Assembly: GCF_032085515.1 (NCBI RefSeq)
Contig: NZ_JASXSX010000001.1
Coordinates: forward strand, 1,054,001-1,118,000
Source: Gleimia hominis
Lineage (GTDB): Bacteria; Actinomycetota; Actinomycetes; Actinomycetales; Actinomycetaceae
Direction of reading: 5' to 3'
DNA: 64,000 nucleotides
Part shown: positions 35,231 through 41,766 of the stretch, piece after piece
Position numbering within the stretch: position 1 is the first letter of the stretch
Layout of the letters: every line of letters starts with the position of its first letter
Program-made: the position numbers and the translations under genes
Notes under the pieces: model-generated
The model's input: the letters and a program-made list of their open reading frames with translations, nothing else
What the model was told of the DNA's origin: nothing
Database searches by the model: none

Positions 35231-36895
35231 ATGAGCGGATCACAAGAACGCGGGCCCCGCTCGCTCATTAAAGTGCTCGCACTGGTGTGCGCATTCGGCC
35301 TGGTTGGCTGCCAGACTTTCCCCACGTCCGGGCCCGTGACCGCGTTTAAACGCAGTGAACCGGATTCGGAAACGGTGGTGTTGAAAGGCTCCGGCCCGGT
35401 TAAAGATGCGCAACCGGAACAGATTGTCCGTGACTTTATTCGCGCCTCCGGAGCGGGGTGGTCGGATGACTTCCAGGTTGCGCGCAGTTATTTGACCGCT
35501 ACGGCGCAGCGGGACTGGTCGGCGGATACGCAGATCCTGATTTACCCGGACGATAAACCCCCGGAAGTTAAACAAGACGGGCAGAGAGTTAAAGTGTCTG
35601 CTGCGGTTAGTGGCCACGTTAACGGCGCTGGCCTGTACGAACCTCAGGCGCGGAAATCGCGTGACGAACTGGAGTTCCGCCTGTCGCAAGACCGCGATGG
35701 GCAGTGGCGGATTAACTCGTTACCTGCGGGCGCTTTGGTGTCACGCAACGCGTTTGATGCGGCGTTCACGCAAGCCGCCTTGTATTTCCTTTCGCCCGAT
35801 AAGAAAACACTGGTTGCGGACCAGCGGTGGTATCCGCGGCGCCGATTGGCTTCGCACCTGATGCAGGGGCTGATTCAAGGGCCTGCGGAAGGGATTCAAG
35901 CGGCGGTAGTGAATGCGGTTCCTGAGGGGGCGCGCCTGCCGTTGCAGTCGGTGGAGGTGAATGCTGGCCGGGCGAATGTGCGCGTGGAGGCGGAGGAGAT
36001 CCGCTCGCTGGAGTCGCAGTCACTGTTCAAGTGGCAGCTCACGTCAACGCTGATGCAGGTGCCGTCGGTGACGGAAGTGGACATTGAACTGAATAGTAAA
36101 CCTTTGGCGGACGTGGCGTTGCCCGCGGAACCGCAGTGGGCGCTGGGCCGGAACGTGGGGCTGTCTGAGCGGGGGATTGAGATTCGAAGTGGAGGCAGTT
36201 TCTCGGTGGCGGTACCGGCGTCAACGGTTGGTAACTATTCGGCGGATTACCCCACTATTGGTCCGCTGGAGCATTCCCCGATCGCGTACGTGGCGAACCG
36301 CAGCGCGCTGGTGGCGGTGACGCGCGATGGGGTGCCGTCGGTGATTTACCGGGGCCAGGATTTAGGGGCGCCGTCGGTGGACCGCGCCGGTTGGGTGTGG
36401 AGCGTGGATGCGGGCGAGTTGATTGCTGCCAGTGTGAATAATGAGGTCGCGAACCTGCCGCAACCGTGGGATAGTGGCGGACCGTTGCAGCAAGTGTGGG
36501 TGTCGCCAGATGGGGCGCATGTACTGTTGAAACGCGGTGGGGAGCACCGGAGCGTGTGGATCGCGGAAGTGAAGCGGTCCCCGTCAGGCACACCGCTTGG
36601 GCTGACTAACCCGCGGCAAGTGGATGACCTTAACGATTCCGTGGACTGCTCCTGGGCGGGCAATGGCGTAGCTGTGGGATTGAAAGACGATGGAGACCAC
36701 TCCAAAGTTGTGTTCAAAGACCTCGTTTCAGGAAGTTCCACCATGGCGGTCCCAGGACGCGCCAACCGCGTGTCTGCCGGATCTAGCCCGCAAAACGTTA
36801 TCTTGGAGCAAGCTGACGGCGGGTACCTCACTCGCGTAGGGGCCTCGTGGCGCGCCGATTCCGTAGATCAAAAAGCTTTGACCTTCCCCCGGTAA
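35231..36895 (+). CDS. lpqB: Lipoprotein LpqB
   Basis: The 554-residue secreted lipoprotein has signal peptide LIKVLALVCAFGLVGC with lipobox LVGC, then a GerMN-like domain (KKTLVADQRWYPRRRLASHLMQG, LQSVEVNAGRANVRVE) and a C-terminal beta-propeller-like region (SPDGAHVLLKRGGEHRSVWIAE). The order after mtrB is conserved across actinobacteria. A GGAGGAGAA site precedes the ATG at 35231. After the stop there is a run of loosely similar TAG-containing segments, then a 34-bp array. Confidence 0.94.
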   Translation: MSGSQERGPRSLIKVLALVCAFGLVGCQTFPTSGPVTAFKRSEPDSETVVLKGSGPVKDAQPEQIVRDFIRASGAGWSDDFQVARSYLTATAQRDWSADTQILIYPDDKPPEVKQDGQRVKVSAAVSGHVNGAGLYEPQARKSRDELEFRLSQDRDGQWRINSLPAGALVSRNAFDAAFTQAALYFLSPDKKTLVADQRWYPRRRLASHLMQGLIQGPAEGIQAAVVNAVPEGARLPLQSVEVNAGRANVRVEAEEIRSLESQSLFKWQLTSTLMQVPSVTEVDIELNSKPLADVALPAEPQWALGRNVGLSERGIEIRSGGSFSVAVPASTVGNYSADYPTIGPLEHSPIAYVANRSALVAVTRDGVPSVIYRGQDLGAPSVDRAGWVWSVDAGELIAASVNNEVANLPQPWDSGGPLQQVWVSPDGAHVLLKRGGEHRSVWIAEVKRSPSGTPLGLTNPRQVDDLNDSVDCSWAGNGVAVGLKDDGDHSKVVFKDLVSGSSTMAVPGRANRVSAGSSPQNVILEQADGGYLTRVGASWRADSVDQKALTFPR

Positions 36896-37247
36896 ACCGC
36901 CCGGTGAGTTAGATGACTGGTGCGGTAGGTTTGTGCGTTAGCTAGGTATCTGGGTGCCGTCGGCTTCCAGGTTCGTGAGGTTCTTGGGCGCCGGAGGTTT
37001 TCAGGCTTGCGACGTTCTTGAGAGCGGTCGGTTGCCAGGTTCGTGAGGTTCTTGGGCGCCGGAGGTTTCCAGACTCGTGAGGTTCTTGGGCGCCGCCGGT
37101 TTCCAGGTTCGTGAGGCAAGCGGCCCATGTAAGTGATAGGGCCCGCCACTTGGCGTGGGTGTGGATGAGCGGCGTCCACAACGCTTGTTTTCCACGACCT
37201 GCTGACACTGAGCCCCACGGTAGGGGAGTGAGCGTAATACTGGTGGC
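36896..37247. other. 352-bp intergenic region between lpqB and comF
   Basis: I find no gene here. A degenerate series with TAG at 36910, 36926, 36939 and 36943 (segments ending GGTGAGT, GGTGCGG, TGTGCGT) follows the lpqB stop, then five 34-bp repeats (36947-37116). TAATAC at 37234-37239 lies close before the comF ATG at 37248 and may be a -10 element of a leaderless message. Long open frames on either strand here are repeat readings. Confidence 0.6.
36947..37116. repeat. 34-bp x5 tandem repeat (VNTR-like)
   Basis: Five contiguous units start at 36947, 36981, 37015, 37049 and 37083, each exactly 34 bp. The best-conserved part is CCAGGTTCGTGAGGTTCTTG spanning unit junctions, followed by GGCGCCGG. 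There are no spacers, so it is not CRISPR, and 34 is not a multiple of three, so it is not a coding repeat. Copy number could vary between strains. Confidence 0.92.
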
Positions 37248-37928
37248 ATGTACGCGCGCCCTCTTTTGGATCTGCTGTTGCCCACCGCATGCGCCGGTTG
37301 CGGCCGGTGGGACACGCCCCTGTGTGAGGCATGTGGGAACCTAGCGCGCACCCACCCGCGCCCGCACGTGCTTGAGGAAGTGGGGAGCCCCGCGGTTGCC
37401 GCACTGTCACTCGGCAAATATGACGGACCTTTGCGACGCGTAATCCTCACCGCAAAACACGATTCAGGAGCGCGGTTAGATAACTGGCTTTACCACTGCG
37501 GAATAACGTTGGGGGCAGCCGCTGTGGAACGCCTGGACTGGGCCGGGTCTGCGCAAGTGTGTGTTGTGCCTGCGCCGTCCAAGCTGCGGCGCCGCTGGCA
37601 GGGAATGATGGTCACTCCGCAGGTAGCGCGTGCGGTGGCGCAAACACTGCGGGCAATGGGGGTGCAGGCGCAGATGCGAGAGGTGCTGGCACTGCGGGTG
37701 GGGCAACGCACCCAGTCGGGCCGGGATGCGCAGACGCGCCGCCGGGGTCGCCACGGGGCAATGTTCTTGCGTACCCCGGTGGGGCAGCGGCAAGCAATCG
37801 TGGTGGACGACGTGATCACCACGGGCGCCACGATCCGAGAATGCGTTCGGGTGTTAGAAAACTCGGGGGTGCAGGTGCCGCTCGTGCTCAGTTTGGCTGT
37901 AGTGAAGAAACCCCAGCTCATGGGGTAG
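37248..37928 (+). CDS. comF: ComF/GntX-like phosphoribosyltransferase-fold protein
   Basis: The 226-residue protein has an N-terminal zinc-ribbon pattern CAGCGRWDTPLCEAC (CxxC pairs), a middle domain (KYDGPLRRVILTAKHDSGARL) and a type I PRTase PRPP loop AIVVDDVITTGATI. ComF proteins aid DNA uptake or single-strand DNA handling in some bacteria; here the role is inferred from the family only. The gene sits between lpqB and hpf as in mycobacteria. Confidence 0.88.
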   Translation: MYARPLLDLLLPTACAGCGRWDTPLCEACGNLARTHPRPHVLEEVGSPAVAALSLGKYDGPLRRVILTAKHDSGARLDNWLYHCGITLGAAAVERLDWAGSAQVCVVPAPSKLRRRWQGMMVTPQVARAVAQTLRAMGVQAQMREVLALRVGQRTQSGRDAQTRRRGRHGAMFLRTPVGQRQAIVVDDVITTGATIRECVRVLENSGVQVPLVLSLAVVKKPQLMG

Positions 37929-38111
37929 AATCTAACACCATAAGGTGACGTAGTTCACCGCAGTCAGGTATCATAGGTGTATGCCTAGTGAGTTAACACT
38001 TACAAAGAGGTAGGCGACCGGGAGGTGGTAGTTAAACTCACCGCTGGCACAGCCGTTGTGTCAGTAATCAGTCTCCCTGCGTAGGGATGGACCTATATTC
38101 CAGGAGGAATC
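37929..38111 (+). promoter_or_regulatory. Candidate structured 5' leader of hpf
   Basis: This 183-base segment lies between comF and hpf. It can form an 8-bp stem, CTGGCACA (38045-38052) with TGTGTCAG, closed by a GCCGT loop, flanked by GGGAG (38021 region) and CTCCC that could pair around it, with AGGAGGAAT just before the ATG. RNA motifs ahead of raiA/hpf genes are known in some bacteria. Whether this belongs to such a family I cannot tell by eye. Confidence 0.35.
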
Positions 38112-38780
38112 ATGGATATCACAGTTGTCGGACGCAATGCCGAAATTCACCCGAACTTCCGCGAATACATCGAAGATAAGGTTGCTAAGGTCACGCAGTT
38201 TTATCCTCGTGCGCAACGCATCGACGTGGAGCTAACGCACGAACGCAACCCCCGGCAAGCGGAAACCGCAGAACGCATAGAGCTCACCGTATTTGGTAAA
38301 GGCCCTATTATTCGCGCGGAAGCCTCTAGTTCGGATAGGTACGCAGCTGTAGACATTGCAACCGGTAAGCTGTTCGAGCGACTCCGCCGTGCTCGCGACC
38401 GGGCGAAAGACCACCGCAGGCGCTTCCACCAGCCAATCGCAGATGATTTGGGTGGGATCGTGCCCGACGAACCAGAAGAGAAACCGGAACCTAAAGAACC
38501 TGTTTCGGACAAACTGCGTTCCGCGGAAGATCTTAAACTCGGTGAAGAACGCGAAGAGCAGCTGGGAGACTCCCCCGTTATCGTCCGGCAAAAACTACAC
38601 GAAAGCCAACCGATGACGGTAGATCAGGCACTGTACCAAATGGAATTGGTGGGCCACCCGTTCTTCCTATTCATTGATTCAGAAACCGGCCAGCCCTGCG
38701 CGGTCTACCACCGCTCCGGCTGGACCTACGGGGTTATCCGCCTCAACGCCGTAGTCGCAGGAGTAGTAGACGACGACTAG
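38112..38780 (+). CDS. hpf: Long-form ribosome hibernation-promoting factor
   Basis: The 222-residue protein has an N-terminal S30AE domain (DITVVGRNAEIHPNFREYIEDKV, DVELTHERNP, ASSSDRYAAVDIATGKLFERLRR), an acidic linker (PEEKPEPKEP) and the C-terminal dimerization domain (MTVDQALYQMELVGHPFFLFID, YHRSGWTYGVIRL). The long form makes 100S ribosome dimers in stationary phase. The stop codon is the first triplet of a 20-21-bp tandem repeat. hpf normally neighbours secA; here a surface-protein gene is inserted between them. Confidence 0.95.
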   Translation: MDITVVGRNAEIHPNFREYIEDKVAKVTQFYPRAQRIDVELTHERNPRQAETAERIELTVFGKGPIIRAEASSSDRYAAVDIATGKLFERLRRARDRAKDHRRRFHQPIADDLGGIVPDEPEEKPEPKEPVSDKLRSAEDLKLGEEREEQLGDSPVIVRQKLHESQPMTVDQALYQMELVGHPFFLFIDSETGQPCAVYHRSGWTYGVIRLNAVVAGVVDDD

Positions 38781-38841
38781 CGCATATAACCCATAAAATA
38801 GCGCTTAAACTCATAAGTTAGTGCTTAAATCCATAAGCTAA
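38778..38841 (+). repeat. 20-21-bp x3+ tandem repeat starting at the hpf stop codon
   Basis: Units start at 38778 (the TAG stop), 38799 (TAG), 38819 (TAG), with a fourth stop-like TAA at 38839. Each unit reads TAG[CT]GC, an A/T-rich middle, and ends in CATAA-type sequence. Unit lengths are 21, 20 and 20 bp. Confidence 0.88.
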
Positions 38842-38854
38842 CGAGGATGAGCAA

Positions 38855-38902
38855 CACTCCCTGAAAGTAAGATTGGTTTCCTATCTCCTCTTTCAGGGAG
38901 TG
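38855..38902. terminator. Long inverted repeat between hpf and the HtaA-domain gene, possible bidirectional terminator
   Basis: CACTCCCTGAAAG (38855-38867) pairs perfectly with CTTTCAGGGAGTG (38890-38902), a 13-bp stem with a 22-base loop. There is no clear U tract on either side, so termination is inferred from the position between convergent genes. It separates two stop-anchored repeat arrays. Confidence 0.55.
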
Positions 38903-38930
38903 CCTCATTGCGCGGCAAGTATCGCCGAAA

Positions 38931-39029
38931 CTAGACCCGGACATTGCCTAAGCGGGCCGAAACTAGACCCGGCAGTTACCTAAGTGGGTCGAAATTAGAC
39001 CCGGCCGGTACCTCATCCAGCCGGTATTA
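38931..39029 (-). repeat. 32-bp x3+ tandem repeat starting at the stop codon of the HtaA-domain gene
   Basis: Read on the minus strand, stop triplets occur at 39029 (the gene's TAA), 38997 (TAA), 38965 (TAG) and 38933 (TAG), exactly 32 bp apart. Units end CCGGGTC before each repeated stop and share TTTCGGCCCGCTTAGG-like middles. The first unit, nearest the gene, is the most diverged. Confidence 0.92.
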
Positions 39030-41402
39030 GGCGCGGCGGTGACGCAATATAATCGCCCCGGCGCCGAGCAATACCAGGAAAGCCCCGGCGTACAGTAGGT
39101 TCAATCCGCTCAAACCCGTGGAAGCCAAGGCGTCTCTAGGGCTGCCGGCAGACCGGTGCTGTTCACGCTTCCCAGTGTTTTTCGCCGTCAGTTTCGATTT
39201 TCCTGGCACCCGCATGGTCGGAGCTGTCTCGGCACGCTGCGTATTCGCAGGTGGTGCGGTGCTTGTCGGTGGCTCCGAAGTTACCGGTGGGTTTGTATTT
39301 GCAGGCGTGTGCGGGGGAGTAGCTGCACCTTCCGGGTTTTGCGGTTGGCTACCCGCTGGCTCCATTCCCTCAGGAATTTCAAAACTGTTGGGCAACTCGG
39401 TTCCAACCGCGAATTCCCGCCCCACTATTTCTTTCCCGTAGATACGCTCCCCGTCTACCTCCCGGTATGCCTGAACTTTCGGAACATAAACCCCATCGTC
39501 AGCATCTTCGAACACGTGCTCGCGGTCCGCGGACTTCCACTTGTCAGCCGAGCGGGTTGTGCGCCCAAACTTGTCTGCGCACTTGTCTACGCAGTCAATC
39601 GACACCCGCCACTTTTGCCCAGACGTGTCCCCATCAACACCCCACCGCACCTGCACGTTCTTCTTAGCGTCTACGGTAGCCTTCACACTCTTCGGATCCG
39701 TAACCTTAGAAAACGCGTTGTGCGGAATTTTCAACATGACGCCCCGGTCAAAATAACGACTGTTCAAAGATGCCGCATGCGCAGCGAGCGTTCCAATCGC
39801 ATACGTGCGTCCGGGAATAAAGTTGTCGGCACCAATAGTTATCGTGTGCTCGAACGTGCCATCAGAGTTAATTTTTGGAATATACCCCGCGTACAATCCC
39901 CCTGGGCCCGTCAACGTTAAGCACTCATTGATAACCCACTCGTCATCTTGCGTCACCAGCACGTACACACCGTTACCAACCGGGTCCTTCGGATCGTTAA
40001 ACCCAGAGCCTCTAAGCGTGAACTTCATTTCTTTCCCCGCATCAATCACCTCGGGCGCAATGACCTCGAGTTTCGCCTTAGACACGCGGGTATCCCTTGG
40101 TTCATCGGCTTTGCAGCGGCCCGCGTACGTTCCCGCGTTCGGTCCACCGCCGGGCGCAGCAGGTTGGTGCGCGCGGTTTTGTTTCAATGTCACCGTAATT
40201 TCCGCCAGGTCCTTGCCTGCTTCGTAGAACCCACCGAACGCCGCGACCCCGGATTCCAAGAGCGTCGAACCATCCGTTTTTAAAGTAATTGAATCGCCTG
40301 AGGTTCTTACGTCAATCTTTTGCAGACGCGCGAGCTCTACGCGTTTGTAATCAACCAGCTCACCCTGGGTAGAGGTGTCCACAAAACTACGCGACTTCAC
40401 CTGTGCAGACAGTACTCCACTTTGCTTACCCTCAAGCGTGTTATCTGCTGCATCAAACCGGATTGTGGGGTTGGAAATCGTCATCTCTAGGATCCCCCCA
40501 TGCCCACTCAAATGGACCGTGCCCTGAAACTGAAGTTCACCAGACGGGTGATTCCAGTCCAGTTTCTGGCCGCGAATGGTTTCAAAACTGAAGTGGGTAA
40601 CCATGCCGTCCGCATTCTTAACGGCAGTCGCACCGTCAGTGGCTTTCACAGTTCCGTGAGCAATCGGGCCTTGAACATACTTGAGGAACGAATCGCGCAC
40701 CGACCAGTCGAGGTTCCCCTCAACCACTCTAGGCTGGGACTCAGAACTACCATCGGTAGGCGTCTGGGGATTAACCCCGCTGTTCGCGTTGGGAAGCTGA
40801 GCCCCCGGCTGTGTTGTGGATGGCGCGGTACTTGCCCCCGGCTGCGTTGTGGATGGCGCGGTACTTGCGCCCGGCTGCGTTGTGGACAAGGCGGTGCTCC
40901 CACCTGACTGCCCTGCAGGCGGGGCGGAACTGCCGACGCTTGGTTGCCCCGTAGCCTTGTTAAGCGGGGCGCAATAGTGCGGTTCCTCGTCATCACTTCC
41001 ATCATCTAAGTGAACGTTCGCGGCATTATTAATGAGCTTCAGCGCCGTCGCGGCCTTGCTAAGCGCCTGCGCAAAATCTCCTGTTTCTTTCAGCTCTTTC
41101 GCGCTGTCCAAAAACGCCTTCCCCTGTTCTATTCCCTTGAGGTAACCGGTTTTAGCGTTCGCATCACATTTGGAGAAATCCGTGGCAACCTCTTTGAGTG
41201 CCTGCTCGACTTGCGCCACCTGTTTGTCGAGTCGTGTTTTCAACTCCGAATCTGCGTGCTGATTATTGGCACTCACAACTGCACTGGGAGTAGTTGCCGC
41301 AGTGCCAACTGCGTGCGCGGGGATTGTCGCGACGCTGACCACAAGTGCTGCGAACGCGAAAATGGAAGAGCTTACGCGCGTTAAAATTCGTTTGCTTGAC
41401 AC
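39027..41402 (-). CDS. Sortase-anchored HtaA-domain surface protein, probable haem-binding, behind an iron box
   Basis: The protein has 791 residues from GTG 41402, behind GAGAGGAAAA. Order: signal peptide (SIFAFAALVVSVATIPAHA), helical region to about 140, Ser/Thr/Pro linker with an 11-residue repeat, HtaA domain at about 225-395 (LDWSVRDSFLKYVQGPIAHG, FSFETIRGQKLDWNHPSGEL, VAAFGGFYEAGKDLAEITVTL), an Ig-like domain (LEVIAPEVIDAGKEMKFTL, YVLVTQDDEWVINECL), a fibronectin-like domain, a Pro/Thr linker, and LASTG with a final helix and RHRRA tail. HtaA domains bind haem in corynebacteria; LAxTG fits class E sortases. A DtxR-like box lies 124 bases upstream. It should capture host haem at the wall under iron limitation (inference). 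No haem transporter genes are adjacent. Confidence 0.82.
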   Translation of the reverse strand: MSSKRILTRVSSSIFAFAALVVSVATIPAHAVGTAATTPSAVVSANNQHADSELKTRLDKQVAQVEQALKEVATDFSKCDANAKTGYLKGIEQGKAFLDSAKELKETGDFAQALSKAATALKLINNAANVHLDDGSDDEEPHYCAPLNKATGQPSVGSSAPPAGQSGGSTALSTTQPGASTAPSTTQPGASTAPSTTQPGAQLPNANSGVNPQTPTDGSSESQPRVVEGNLDWSVRDSFLKYVQGPIAHGTVKATDGATAVKNADGMVTHFSFETIRGQKLDWNHPSGELQFQGTVHLSGHGGILEMTISNPTIRFDAADNTLEGKQSGVLSAQVKSRSFVDTSTQGELVDYKRVELARLQKIDVRTSGDSITLKTDGSTLLESGVAAFGGFYEAGKDLAEITVTLKQNRAHQPAAPGGGPNAGTYAGRCKADEPRDTRVSKAKLEVIAPEVIDAGKEMKFTLRGSGFNDPKDPVGNGVYVLVTQDDEWVINECLTLTGPGGLYAGYIPKINSDGTFEHTITIGADNFIPGRTYAIGTLAAHAASLNSRYFDRGVMLKIPHNAFSKVTDPKSVKATVDAKKNVQVRWGVDGDTSGQKWRVSIDCVDKCADKFGRTTRSADKWKSADREHVFEDADDGVYVPKVQAYREVDGERIYGKEIVGREFAVGTELPNSFEIPEGMEPAGSQPQNPEGAATPPHTPANTNPPVTSEPPTSTAPPANTQRAETAPTMRVPGKSKLTAKNTGKREQHRSAGSPRDALASTGLSGLNLLYAGAFLVLLGAGAIILRHRRA
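40802..40900 (-). repeat. 33-bp x3 in-frame repeat in the surface-protein linker
   Basis: Three 33-bp units (40802, 40835, 40868) encode the 11-mer STAPSTTQPGA, the first copy in reading order being STALSTTQPGA. The repeat lies in the linker before the HtaA domain and may set its reach through the wall. Length variation between strains would keep the frame. Confidence 0.9.
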
Positions 41403-41766
41403 GTTTATTTTCCTCTCAGTCTGAAACTGCTTGAAAGGCCCTACACCGTTCAAGACGTGTCCGAAAAAGAAAGCGAACCCAGTTGCATGCGCAGTTTCCG
41501 CTGAGTAGAGACACCTAACATGCACTCAGGTTAGCCTTGCCTAATTTAGCATGAGGGGGTTGGGTTCTGATACATCCGCCAAGTAGCCGCGAAACCCTCA
41601 TGGTGAAAAACGAAGGGAAGTGAAGAAAAACAGGTGGTAAAAGTGTAAACCGTGTTCGCTAGCTGCTAATCCGCGCGCAAGAGTACGGCCTTGTGGAACT
41701 TAGGATTAGAATGGGAGGGTTGATAGTGTAGCTAGGCTACTTTGCCCGAACTGACGATGGAGAAAC
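41403..41766. other. 364-bp divergent intergenic region between the HtaA-domain gene and secA
   Basis: No gene is seen. It holds the DtxR-like box, the leader of the surface-protein gene, and upstream sequence of secA with a small inverted repeat GTAGC-TAG-GCTAC at 41728-41740 and TTGATA at 41720-41725 as a possible -35. GATGGAGAAAC precedes the secA GTG. Confidence 0.55.
41526..41544. promoter_or_regulatory. DtxR/IdeR-type iron box
   Basis: TCAGGTTAGCCTTGCCTAA matches the palindromic DtxR/IdeR consensus (TWAGGTTAGSCTAACCTWA) at 16 of 19 positions. It lies 124 bases upstream of the surface-protein start and 223 bases from secA, so the former is the likely target. Repression by iron-loaded DtxR would make the haem-binding gene iron-controlled. 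Confidence 0.72.

Noticed and set aside
36947..37116. Possible CRISPR array
   Set aside because: Units are contiguous with no spacers, and no cas genes are in the window.
36868..37410. 180-residue minus-strand open frame with repeated peptide blocks
   Set aside because: It is a reading of the 34-bp array and of the comF and lpqB gene ends; the frame changes with each unit and no start signal exists.
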